Source of the DNA: a candidate division FCPU426 bacterium
GTDB taxonomy: Bacteria > Oederibacteriota > Muellerivitia > Muellerivitales > Muellerivitaceae
Direction of reading: 5' to 3'
Length of the DNA stretch: 64,000 nucleotides
Assembly: GCA_003152075.1 (NCBI GenBank)
Contig: PLZG01000079.1
Span: forward strand, 2,978-66,977
The translations under genes and the position numbers were made by a program. Shown one piece after another: positions 16,472 to 25,900 of this stretch (its first letter is position 1; each line of letters begins with the position of its first letter). The notes beneath the pieces were generated by a model. The model had not been told where the DNA came from, did no database searches, and worked only from the letters and a program-made list of their open reading frames with translations.

Positions 16472-19400
16472 ATGAATCGTCTTTACAAACCTATTTGGAA
16501 CGCCCGAAGCGGGTTTTGTTTCCTGCTTTTGGCGTCCTCCCTTTTGTTCCCCGTCTTTTCCAATGCCACACCCGTCCGGGGGGTGCCAGGCGACCTTTGG
16601 GCCGACTTGGTTTTGGGACAAACGGACGGTCCCGTGTCGGGTACAGGAGTCACCGTCCTTAATTCCGCTTTTGGGCAATGGAGCCCCAACCAGATCACCA
16701 ATAACCGGGTTTACCATCCCGCTGGCGTTTTTGTCGACCGCTCAGGGGCCGGCCGCGCCCAACCGGACCGGCTCTACATCTGGGACGCGGGCAACAGCCG
16801 CATCCTTGGATTCAGCGATATCCAAAAGGCCGTCCTCCAATCCAATGGGGTCTCCTGCCTGGGTTCGGATCCTACCGCCGTCCCTCAGGGGGCGGACATT
16901 GTCATCGGCCAGCCCGATTTCAGCCATGGCGGCTGCAATGGGGACTCCAACAACCAAAGCTATACGGTCGGTATGCCCGCGGGAGCTTACGGGGGGGTTA
17001 CCCCGCCCAACCAATACGAATTATGCGGAGGCCCGCCATGGATTAAATCCCCCATTGAGGCCGGATACTCTTATTCGAACATGGCGTCGGACAGCCAAGG
17101 AAACCTTTATGTCGCGGATATTTATAACAACCGGGTGTTGCGGTACGAGATCGGCAACCTCAATTCGGGCTCGGTCGACGCTCCGGCTTCCTATGTTTGG
17201 GGGCATTCCAATTTCACGAATTTCCAGACCAACGATGGAAACGGTATTCCCAACAGCTCGTCCCTTGCCTTTAATTTGAACGCCAGCGGAACCTTCGGGG
17301 GGGTGGCCGTCGATTCCTTGGGCAATCTCTGGGTGGCGGACGCTCAAAATAACCGGGTGTTGCGCTTTCCTTTCAATTCCAGCCTGGTTCCTCCCAGGCC
17401 GGATTCGTCCGCCGATATCGTCCTTGGCCAAAATAGTATCAACACCAACGGGACCGGAACCGGTTTGAACCAAATGTGTGGACCCACGGGGGTTCGGGTG
17501 GACTCCAACGGAAACGTTTTTGTCTCGGAGTTCCAAGCGGCCTGCGGGGCGCGGGGAAGGGTGCTGGTTTTCGCGCCCACGGGTATCCTCGGCGGGGTGC
17601 CCCAATACCAGGCGACCGGACAAACGGCCATTGGCCAGGTCACCAACGGGGTTTCGGGGCCCTTGGGAATGGATTTGGACATTCAGGGGAACCTTTGGAT
17701 CGTCAATGACGATGGGGGCGGTGGCATGAACCAGGCGGTGATGTACCAGATATCCATTGTCGGAAACAGCCTTACCGCGACACCCCAAAAAGAGATTCTT
17801 CGGTCCACCTTCACCAGCACGAATAGTCCCGCCACGGGCCCCGGGGACGGACCCAATTTCCAATATGCCTACCCGAGCGGGATGACCGGGCAATCCTGGT
17901 ATATGGACAGCGGCACGGGCATCGGCGTGGACAGGAATGGGAATGTCTTCATTTCCGCCACCGGCCCCTTTGAGGATGTCTGGCGTTTTCCCGCGCCCAT
18001 CCCCGACCAGCCGACGGCCTCGGCGCGGTCGGCCGATATCGACGTTTTCATGCCCAGCCAAATCACCATGTTCAACCAGGCGGGGATAGCCAATATCCGG
18101 GAAGGTTTGGGTGTGGCTGTCGCCCAGGTCGCGCCCACGCCCCAAGTTATCGTCTCAGATGGATCCCGGCTTTTATTTTGGAACTCGGACGGCCCGAGCA
18201 ATTTGCATAACGGCAAACCCGCCGACGGCATCGCGGGCACCAACGCGGCCGCGGAATTCAACTTCGACAGCAACCATCTTTTCAGCCGTATCCGGGTTGA
18301 CCAAGCCAATCCCCAGCACCTTTGGACCGACAGCTTCAACCAACAGTCGATCGAAGTTTATAACCTGCCCCTGACGAATTTGGAACCGGCGGCGGTGACC
18401 ATCAATGGGCCCATATCCGTGCTTGGCCTGGGAACGACCAATTGGATCAATAGCGGTGTTTGGGGCCTGACCGATATCCTTCCCGCCCAGGACGGTTCGG
18501 TTTCCTTTCTTTGGATTGTGGACCAGATCAACAGCCGGGTGATGCGTATCCGTAATCCATTGGGCGCGCCCGTGATCGACGTCATCATCGGCCAGGTTGG
18601 AATCGGCCCCGGGGACAACCAATGCAATCGGGGCGGTTCTCCCGCCTCCAATACCCTTTGTAATCCAGGCGCGGTGGCCTTGGATCACCACGGAAACCTT
18701 TACATTTCGGACGCTTCCCTCGAGTTCGCCGGCAATTGGCGACTCCTGGAATATGACGTCTCTGTCGTCAACGCGGCCGTAACCCAGGCGGTATTGGCGG
18801 CAACTTGCGGAGTAACCGCCACCCATGTTTATGACAGGAACGGGAATTTTGGCGTCGGGAATCAAAGCTGCTTCCCGGTCAACATCTGCGAACCATTCCT
18901 GCCGGCATTCGCCTCCGCCGACCAGGCGATGGTCGTGGGTTCCATGAACGCCTCCCCGCTTCCGGTCGTGGTCCCCCATCCCATCGGGAATTACGACAAT
19001 GGTTCGGTGCCTTCCTCCCCATGGACCAACTTGCAGGATTACAGTTCGGTGCTTTATTCCACCACTTTCGACAAACAAGACAACCTCTACACCACGGACA
19101 AGGACCGGGCGCGGGTGCTTATTTATTTACAGCCGTTCCCGGCAGACACAACCACGCCGACACCTTCGAACACCCCCACCAACACTCCAATTCTGATGCC
19201 GACATTGACCGCCACCAACTCCCCGACGAATACACCTACTTGGACCCCTACTCTTTCGCTAACCTCCACGTCTACGGCATCCCCGACCGCTTCGCCTACC
19301 CTGACACCTACCTTCACCCTGACGAATACTTTAACTTCTTCCAGTACGCCCACACCCACGGCTTCCTTTACAACCACCCCCACTTCGTCTACCCCCGGGA

Positions 19401-19669
19401 CACCCGTGATCTACCCCAATCCGGTCACCATCGGCGGAACCGTTACCCTCCACTTGTTCTTGGCCGGTCCCTCGGACGTGAAGGTTCAAATTTTTACGCT
19501 GACTTCCCGGAAGGTTCAGGAGGAGGTTTTCCCGCAAGTGCCGGTTGGAACGGACCTGACTTTGAGTCTCGTGGATAAATGGGGAACGCCCCTGGCTAAT
19601 GGGCTTTTTTACGTGGTTGTGAACACCAATCGGGTACGCTGGGTGGGCAAATTGCTTATTCTCCTTTAA
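16472..19669 (+). CDS. Large secreted NHL-repeat protein with Thr/Pro linker and sorting-type C-terminus
   Basis: A 1065-residue exported protein. Signal peptide ending near FSNATP, then a long NHL-type array: repeated blocks such as SDSQGNLYVADIYNNRVLRYE, VDSLGNLWVADAQNNRVLRF and VDRNGNVFIS indicate at least two propellers. Residues about 890-975 form a Thr/Pro/Ser linker. The final ~90 residues open TPVIYPNPVTIGG and end GKLLILL, a YPNP-type sorting or FlgD-like domain shared with the two other cargo proteins. Long antisense frames opposite this gene are codon mirrors. Role probably surface binding. Confidence 0.85.
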   Translation: MNRLYKPIWNARSGFCFLLLASSLLFPVFSNATPVRGVPGDLWADLVLGQTDGPVSGTGVTVLNSAFGQWSPNQITNNRVYHPAGVFVDRSGAGRAQPDRLYIWDAGNSRILGFSDIQKAVLQSNGVSCLGSDPTAVPQGADIVIGQPDFSHGGCNGDSNNQSYTVGMPAGAYGGVTPPNQYELCGGPPWIKSPIEAGYSYSNMASDSQGNLYVADIYNNRVLRYEIGNLNSGSVDAPASYVWGHSNFTNFQTNDGNGIPNSSSLAFNLNASGTFGGVAVDSLGNLWVADAQNNRVLRFPFNSSLVPPRPDSSADIVLGQNSINTNGTGTGLNQMCGPTGVRVDSNGNVFVSEFQAACGARGRVLVFAPTGILGGVPQYQATGQTAIGQVTNGVSGPLGMDLDIQGNLWIVNDDGGGGMNQAVMYQISIVGNSLTATPQKEILRSTFTSTNSPATGPGDGPNFQYAYPSGMTGQSWYMDSGTGIGVDRNGNVFISATGPFEDVWRFPAPIPDQPTASARSADIDVFMPSQITMFNQAGIANIREGLGVAVAQVAPTPQVIVSDGSRLLFWNSDGPSNLHNGKPADGIAGTNAAAEFNFDSNHLFSRIRVDQANPQHLWTDSFNQQSIEVYNLPLTNLEPAAVTINGPISVLGLGTTNWINSGVWGLTDILPAQDGSVSFLWIVDQINSRVMRIRNPLGAPVIDVIIGQVGIGPGDNQCNRGGSPASNTLCNPGAVALDHHGNLYISDASLEFAGNWRLLEYDVSVVNAAVTQAVLAATCGVTATHVYDRNGNFGVGNQSCFPVNICEPFLPAFASADQAMVVGSMNASPLPVVVPHPIGNYDNGSVPSSPWTNLQDYSSVLYSTTFDKQDNLYTTDKDRARVLIYLQPFPADTTTPTPSNTPTNTPILMPTLTATNSPTNTPTWTPTLSLTSTSTASPTASPTLTPTFTLTNTLTSSSTPTPTASFTTTPTSSTPGTPVIYPNPVTIGGTVTLHLFLAGPSDVKVQIFTLTSRKVQEEVFPQVPVGTDLTLSLVDKWGTPLANGLFYVVVNTNRVRWVGKLLILL

Positions 19670-19708
19670 CCCAACGGCTAGTTTCATAAAGCTTTTAAAC
19701 TTTTGGCA

Positions 19709-19729
19709 GCCGTGGGAAACACGGTTTTT
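19709..19729 (+). terminator. Rho-independent terminator
   Basis: GCCGTG (19709-19714) pairs with CACGGT across a GGAAA loop, followed by a run of T to 19729. It lies about 40 bases after the NHL-protein stop. Confidence 0.6.
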
Positions 19730-19742
19730 CCCTCCTTTCCAT

Positions 19743-19768
19743 GGAATAAAGAGGCCTTCTTGAACACT
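19743..19768 (+). promoter_or_regulatory. Candidate promoter of the 59-residue protein
   Basis: GGAATAAAGAGGCCTTCTT starts at 19743 and aligns with the copy at 16251 (GGAATAAAAAGCCTTCTT), both followed by ACACT at the same distance. An A/T-rich stretch and a strong ribosome site come next. Confidence 0.45.
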
Positions 19769-19803
19769 ATTAAATTAGAGAGTTCTTATTTAGAGGAGGG
19801 CCT

Positions 19804-19983
19804 ATGAAGACCGCACAAACTATACTTAAAAACAAAGGCTATGAAAAAGAGGATTTTTTCGATCAATTGACCTATGACCTCGCCAAAAGTTACCAGGCTG
19901 AAATCAGCAAAGATTTATCTCTGAGTGGGTATAGTAGTAAGGTTGGCAGCCCCACCCCGCATGATTTCAATCATATTGTCTGA
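19804..19983 (+). CDS. Small uncharacterised protein, 59 residues
   Basis: AGGAGGG at 19794-19800 is an excellent Shine-Dalgarno for the ATG at 19804. The product is hydrophilic, starting MKTAQTILKNKGYEKEDFF and ending SPTPHDFNHIV, without signal peptide or membrane helix, so cytosolic. It follows the fifth copy of the GGAATAAA element. I recognise no family. The strong ribosome site and promoter support it despite its size. Confidence 0.6.
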   Translation: MKTAQTILKNKGYEKEDFFDQLTYDLAKSYQAEISKDLSLSGYSSKVGSPTPHDFNHIV

Positions 19984-20091
19984 AACCTTTCCTGCCTATC
20001 CTTGGTATTGATAGTAGAAGAAAACGTCTAGGGCTTGCGATTTGGCAAAGGCCCTTTGACGGGGTCCTTGGAAAGGGAGTAAGATCAGGCC

Positions 20092-20442
20092 ATGCGAAAA
20101 ACACTATTCTTCATCCACCGCATTATCTTAACCCTCGGGGTGCTTATCGCCCTGACGCCCTGCGGCCTTTGCCAAAAGGGCATGTCCGAAGCTTCTAAAA
20201 CCTGTTCCATGACCCATATGTCCCCCAAAATGGATTGCTGTCACAAGGCCAAGTCCCACAGCCCCCTTTGTCAAATCATGGACCAATCCTCAACCGTGGT
20301 TTCCGCTTCGGTTAATGCCGCGGTGATTCCGGTTGTTTCAGCCGTTATTTCGGCGCCATCCATGTTGATGGTTGCCGTAGTTCCTTCCGCCGTTTCTTCC
20401 AGCAGTTCACCTCCCCGAGGTCTTCTCGCCTTAAGAATCTGA
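20092..20442 (+). CDS. Small secreted Cys/His/Met-rich protein, copper-island leader
   Basis: A 116-residue exported protein: N-terminal signal helix, then KTCSMTHMSPKMDCCHKAKSH, a cluster of potential Cu(I) ligands, an Ala/Val/Ser-rich stretch and an end PPRGLLALRI. The CC motif and Pro-Pro near the C-terminus recall the small HYC_CC_PP proteins found ahead of metal-efflux operons. The gene at 32820 has the same plan and ends in the same Leu-Arg-Ile. Placed first in the efflux run, about 80 bases before tolC-like cusC. Metal binding is inference. Confidence 0.6.
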   Translation: MRKTLFFIHRIILTLGVLIALTPCGLCQKGMSEASKTCSMTHMSPKMDCCHKAKSHSPLCQIMDQSSTVVSASVNAAVIPVVSAVISAPSMLMVAVVPSAVSSSSSPPRGLLALRI

Positions 20443-20524
20443 TTCATTCCTTTTGATGTTTCGCAGGCAAGTTTAAATGAACTTGTCCGTTGTTTATTTG
20501 CGTCCACAAAAAGGAGTGATGACC

Positions 20525-21781
20525 GTGAAAAGCTTAAAATTAATTGGATTTCTAATGATCAGCTGGATGGGCGTCTTTGGTTTGACTTCAGCCCAGGAAG
20601 CTAACTCGGCCCCTTCCACCGTCGAACTTACCCTGCAAAAGGCCGAGGAATTGGCCCTGGCGGGTAATCCCCATATCCACGCGGCTGATGACCGCGCGAA
20701 AGCGGCCGATAAGGAAGTGTTGCCCGCCTTTTTCCCCGAGGACCCCATGGTCATGGTCGACACCACCAACCCCGGAATGCAGATGTGGATGGTGGAGGAA
20801 AAAATGGGTTTTCCCGGCAAGGGAGCGGCCAAGGCCGACGTCAAGGGGGCCGAGGCCCGGGGAATGAAGGCCGAGGCCATCAGCACCCGGTGGTCGATTG
20901 TCCTCCAGGCCCAACAAGCTTACTGGGAGTTTTACTATCGGGGGAAAGTGGATGCCATCCTGCAGGAAGCCCAAACCCGTTGGAAAAATCTCGCCCAAGT
21001 CCTTCAATCCAAGGAGTTGACCGGCCAATGGCTTTCCGTCAAGGCCATCCGCATGCAGATGGAAACGGCCAAAGCCCTCAATGAGCTCATCACCAACAGC
21101 CGGGCCCTAAAGGTTTCCCAATTCAACTTGAACCACCTTTTCAGTCTTCCCCACTTCACGGCCTACCGCTTAGGGGGGGAACCTTCCTTGCCGCCTTTCG
21201 CGGTCAAGGAGGAAGAGTTGGTTCGAGAGGCCCTCGGGCAAAGTTCCGAAATTACTTCCTACCGAGCTGCCATCGAGGCCCGGGAGGCCCGCCAAAGCAT
21301 GGCATCCCTAGACTACCTGCCGGATTTGGATGTCTGGCTGTCGGGCGTGAGAGACCCCAATAACGGAAGTTTCTCAAATTATGGTTTCCGCCTGGGAGTC
21401 AGCGTCCCCTTGTTCTTTCCGGCCAAGCAGGCCCAGGAATCGGGCGCGGCCTCGGAGGAACTCTCCGCCGCCAAGTATGACCTGCAAGGAAAGCAAAACG
21501 AGGTGATCCACATGGTGGAGGACGCTTACGTCAACGCGGATTCGGCCTGGCGTATTCTTAAACTTTACGAAGAGGGTGGCCTCCTGAAACAAACTGAGAG
21601 GGCCTGGGCCTCCACCCAAACGGCCTATCACAACGAGGAGATGCCCTTGTCGGATTACGTGGAGACTTACAACACCTACGTGGAAACTCTCACTAACTAC
21701 TACCAGGCCCAGGCCGACTATGGAAAGGCCCTGGCCGAATTGAAATACCAAGTCGGAGAATCAAAAGGAGTCACGCCATGA
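20525..21781 (+). CDS. TolC-family outer membrane efflux protein (CusC/CzcC-like)
   Basis: Outer-membrane channel of a tripartite heavy-metal exporter. I favour the GTG at 20525, eight bases after AGGAG; ATGs at 20519 and 20477 are in frame but badly spaced. A signal peptide ends near LTSAQ. Two OEP repeats follow (VELTLQKAEELALAGNP; later EELVREALGQSSEI), each with long coiled helices. MVDTTNPGMQMWM and VEEKMGFPGKG are typical of the CzcC/CusC group. The stop overlaps the adaptor gene's start (ATGA). Confidence 0.85.
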   Translation: MKSLKLIGFLMISWMGVFGLTSAQEANSAPSTVELTLQKAEELALAGNPHIHAADDRAKAADKEVLPAFFPEDPMVMVDTTNPGMQMWMVEEKMGFPGKGAAKADVKGAEARGMKAEAISTRWSIVLQAQQAYWEFYYRGKVDAILQEAQTRWKNLAQVLQSKELTGQWLSVKAIRMQMETAKALNELITNSRALKVSQFNLNHLFSLPHFTAYRLGGEPSLPPFAVKEEELVREALGQSSEITSYRAAIEAREARQSMASLDYLPDLDVWLSGVRDPNNGSFSNYGFRLGVSVPLFFPAKQAQESGAASEELSAAKYDLQGKQNEVIHMVEDAYVNADSAWRILKLYEEGGLLKQTERAWASTQTAYHNEEMPLSDYVETYNTYVETLTNYYQAQADYGKALAELKYQVGESKGVTP

Positions 21782-22818
21782 AAAAATTAATGATCCTACT
21801 GATGGCCCTCTCAGCCATGGGTGTTTTAGGAATAACTGGTTGCTCGAAAGAAAAGGCAGCGGCGCAGGTTGAGGCGAAGAAGACGGTCTATACCTGCCCT
21901 ATGCATCATCAAATCCGAAAAGACCAGCCGGGGGAATGTCCCATCTGTGGGATGACGCTGGTCCCCTTGGGGGACATTGAGGAAACCCCGTCGGCGGCCA
22001 CGCCGGCGTTGAAGTCGGATAAGGCCGTCGAAAAAAAGATCAAGTATTGGGCTAACCCCATGAACCCCGCCCAACATAGTCCCAAGCCGATGAAGGATGA
22101 CATGGGTATGGATTACGTGCCGGTCTATGAAGAAACGGCTTCGGGGGAAATGAAAAATCCGGCGGGAATGGAAGGGTTAGCTCCCATCCACCTAAGCCCC
22201 TATAAAGAACAGTTGATCGACGTGAAATACGCGACGGCGGAAAAAGCCCCCATCACCCGGTTGATCCATACCAGCGGGCGATTTGCCGGGGGCGAGGGGG
22301 ATTTCGCCGCGTTGGCGAGCGATTTTGCCGCCCAGAGGCCTTTGAAAGCCTCAGGCCGGTACGTGGTGGCGGAGGTTTACGCCCTCGACATCCCCTTCGT
22401 GAAGGCCGGACAAAAGGCCTTTGTCTCTTCCTTGAGCGGATCGGGGGACCGGATCGCGGGCCGGGTCGCCTCGGTTTACCCTTACGACGGGACCCAATCG
22501 CGGGTCACCCGGGTTAGGATCAACCTGGCCCAGGCCGCTCCTCCGGATATATTCGCCAACGTGGACATTGAAGCTTCCACCGAACCCCGGCTTTCCATTC
22601 CACCCAGCGCCGTCATGAATACCGGCACCCAAAAATACGTCTTTGTCGCCACGGCCCCAGGGACTTTCAATCCCCAGGCGATCACCCTGGGTTTCCAGGG
22701 GGATGACCTGGATGAGGTCACCTCGGGGCTAAAAGCGGGGGAGAAAGTAGTGCAAGGGGCTAATTTCCTGATCGACGCCGATTCCAAAATCAAAGCCGCC
22801 TTCTCCGAAAGCAAATAA
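21778..22818 (+). CDS. CusB-like RND adaptor, lacking the lipoyl/hairpin part
   Basis: Periplasmic adaptor of the copper/silver exporter, made as a lipoprotein (lipobox GITGC near residue 22). HMBD: YTCPMHHQIRKDQPGECPICGMTLVPL at about 40-65, then a degenerate second unit (KYWANPMNPAQHSPKPMKDDMGMDYVPV). The membrane-proximal and beta-barrel parts follow (VVAEVYALDIPFVKAGQKA; SVYPYDGTQSRVTRVRI). Between LIHTSGRF and ASGRYVVAEV only about 23 residues remain where CusB normally has lipoyl and helical-hairpin domains, so at 346 residues it is an internally short adaptor. Confidence 0.8.
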   Translation: MKKLMILLMALSAMGVLGITGCSKEKAAAQVEAKKTVYTCPMHHQIRKDQPGECPICGMTLVPLGDIEETPSAATPALKSDKAVEKKIKYWANPMNPAQHSPKPMKDDMGMDYVPVYEETASGEMKNPAGMEGLAPIHLSPYKEQLIDVKYATAEKAPITRLIHTSGRFAGGEGDFAALASDFAAQRPLKASGRYVVAEVYALDIPFVKAGQKAFVSSLSGSGDRIAGRVASVYPYDGTQSRVTRVRINLAQAAPPDIFANVDIEASTEPRLSIPPSAVMNTGTQKYVFVATAPGTFNPQAITLGFQGDDLDEVTSGLKAGEKVVQGANFLIDADSKIKAAFSESK

Positions 22819-22867
22819 AGGATCAAACATGTTTAACCAACATCCTCTTACGAGGATGACCGACATC

Positions 22868-22947
22868 AAGGGCACCAAGAAAGACGAAAAAAGGAAAAAG
22901 GATTTTTGTTTGGAAAAATTTTAAGGTTAGCAGTTCTTGGTGCCCTT
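22868..22947 (+). repeat. Intergenic inverted repeat between cusB- and cusA-like genes
   Basis: AAGGGCACCAAGAA (22868-22881) and TTCTTGGTGCCCTT (22934-22947) are perfect 14-base inverted arms around a purine-rich 52-base centre. The right arm continues into GGTGCCTTGGTGGTG, wording I recall from dispersed intergenic repeats. It may form a hairpin within the operon message. Confidence 0.6.
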
Positions 22948-22981
22948 GGTGCCTTGGTGGTGAAAATTTAAGGAGTTTTTT

Positions 22982-25900
22982 ATGATCGCCAAACTTATCG
23001 GTTGGTGCGGAAAAAACAAGTTCATCGTGTCCTTAGGGATGCTCTTCCTGATCGCCTGGGGAACCTGGGCCTTGAAAAGCATCCCCCTGGACGCCATCCC
23101 CGACATCTCGGACACGCAGGTGGTGGTTTACTCGCAATGGATGAGAAGCCCGGACATTATCGAGGACCAGGTGACTTACCCCATCGTGCGGGCCCTCCTG
23201 GGCGCGCCCAAGGTCAAGGCCATCCGGGCTTCCTCGGATTTCGGCTTTTCCTATGTCTATATCCTTTTTGAGGACGGGACGGATGTCTATTGGGCGAGAA
23301 GCCGGGTGTTGGAGTATCTCTCCAAGATTCAGGGAACCCTTCCCGAGGGGGTCAAGGTGGGCTTAGGGCCCGATGCCACGGGAGTGGGATGGGTTTACCA
23401 ATACGCCCTTGTTGATAAAAGCGGCCAACACGATTTGGCGGAGTTGAAAAGCTTGCAGGATTGGAACCTGAAGTACCAGTTGCAAAGCCTGCCGGGAGTC
23501 GCGGAAGTTTCCACGGTCGGGGGCATGACAAAGCAATACCAGGTGGAGGTTAATCCTAACGCGTTAGCCGCATTTGGGCTTACCTTTGGCCAGGTAATCG
23601 AGGCGGTTCGAAATTCCAACCGGCAGGTTGGGGGACGGCTTTTGGATATCAACGGAGCCGAATACATGGTGCGGGGTCTGGGTTATCTCAAGGGTGTAGA
23701 TGATATCGAGAAGGTAGCGGTTGGTAGGGACAAGCAGGGAATCCCCATCCTAGTCCGTGACATCGCCCGGGTCCAAATAGGACCGGACGTGCGGCGCGGG
23801 GTGGCCGAATTGGATGGTCAAGGCGAGGTGGTAGGCGGCATCGTGACATCCCGTTACCGCGAGAACGCCTTGAGCGTGATCGCCCGGGTGAAACAAAAGA
23901 TCGAGGAATTGAAGCCTTCCCTGCCGGCGGGAGTGGAGATCGTGCCGGTTTACGACCGGTCGGAGCTTATCGGGGAGTCCATCAAAACCCTCACCCATGA
24001 GCTGATCAAGCTGGCGGTGGCCGTTTCGGTCGTGTGCCTGATTTTCCTTTGGAACCTGCCCTCGGCCATGGTCATCATCCTGACCCTGCCCCTGGCCATT
24101 CTTATGTCTTTTATCGCCATGAAATACCTGGGGGTTTCCTCCAACATCATGAGCTTGGGCGGCATCGCCATCGCCATCGGGGCAATGGTGGACGCTTCCA
24201 TCATCATGGTGGAAAACGCCATGAAGCGGCTGGAAGAGTGGGAAGGCCGGGGAAGAAAGGGCGATCGGAGTGAAGTCATCCTCAAGGCGGCCCAGGAAGT
24301 GGGCCCATCGCTTTTTTTTACCCTCTTAGTTATTACCGTCGGGTTCCTTCCGGTGTTCGCCCTGCAGGGGCAGGACGGGAAACTGTTCTCCCCATTGGCC
24401 TATACCAAGACCTTTTCCATGTTCTTCGCGGCCTTCCTGGCGGTGACCTTGACTCCGGTCCTGATGATTTTGCTATTAAGGGGGAAGGTCCTACCGGAGG
24501 AAAAACAACCGCTCAACCGGGTTTTAATCCGCCTTTACGAGGGGCCGGCGCGGTGGGTTTTGAACCACCGGGCGAGGATTATTTGGATCGCACTGGGACT
24601 CCTCCTGGTCACGGTCGTCCCCTTTACCCGGTTGGGAAGCGAATACATGCCCTCCCTTTGGGAAGGCAGCTTGCTTTACATGCCCACCACCTTGCCCGGC
24701 ATCTCGGTGACCGAGGCGGCACGGGTCCTGCAGTCCCAGGACCGGGTGCTGAAGAGCTTCCCCGAGGTGGAAAGGGTTTTCGGCAAGGCGGGCCGGGCCG
24801 ATACCTCACTGGACCCCGCGCCCTTTTCCATGGTGGAAACCACCGTGTGGCTCAAACCCAAGGGACAGTGGCGCAAGGGCATGACCGAGGAAAAGTTGAA
24901 ACATGACATCAACGAGGCCATGCAATTCACCGGATGGGCCAACGCCATCACCATGCCCATCATCAACCGCATCAACATGCTCACTACGGGAGTGCGCACC
25001 CCCATCGGCATCAAGGTGCTGGGGACGGACTTGGCCGCCATCGAAAAGACGGGCGTGGAAATTGAGCAAGTCCTCAAGGGAATCAAGGGAACCAGCAGTG
25101 CCTACGCCGAGCGCGTGACGGGCGGCTATTACATCGACATCGAACCCAAGCGGGACCAGATCGCCCGCTTCGGCCTCAAGATCGAGGACATCAACGAGCT
25201 GATCGAAATGGCTATCGGCGGGGATAACGTCACTACCACCGTGGAAGGGCGGGAGCGCTACCCGGTGAGCGTGCGCTTTGCCAAGGATTACCGGGACGAT
25301 GTGGAGAAATTGCGGCGGGTCCTGGTCACCACGCCCTCGGGCAGCACCCTCCAGCTCGGCCAGTTGGCGGACGTGCGGCTTTCCTTGGGCCCGGGCATGA
25401 TCCGGGACGAGAACGGGCTCTTGGCGGGTTACATCTTCGTGGATACCGAAGGCGTGGACATGGGGAGTTACGTTAATGAAGCCAAGAAGGTCATCGCCGA
25501 AAAAGTGAAGTTTCCCGTGGGTACCAACCTCCTCTGGAGCGGAAATTACGAGAACATGATGAGGGCCCGGAGTCGATTCCTGGTCATGGCGCCCTTGACG
25601 CTTATGCTGGTTTTCCTGCTGATCTTCCTCAACACGAAGTCCTTCACCGAGACGGTGATCGTGCTTTGCGCCATTCCCTTTTCCCTGATCGGCGCCATCT
25701 GGCTCCTTTGGATGCTGGGGTACAACACCTCGGTGCCGGTATGGGTGGGGGTCATCGCTTTGGCGGGTTTGGACGCGGAAACGGGAGTGGTGATGCTTTT
25801 GTACCTGAATATGTCTTATAAGAAGGCCAGGGAATCGGGAAAGATGAAGACGATGAAGGACCTGGAGGGATCAGTCATGGAAGGGGCGGTCAAGAGGCTT

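Noticed and set aside
17021..19078. Long minus-strand open frames (374 and 301 codons) opposite the NHL-protein gene
   Set aside because: They mirror the codon pattern of the plus-strand gene, lack ribosome sites and recognisable domains, and the plus frame has clear NHL blades, signal peptide and C-terminal domain.
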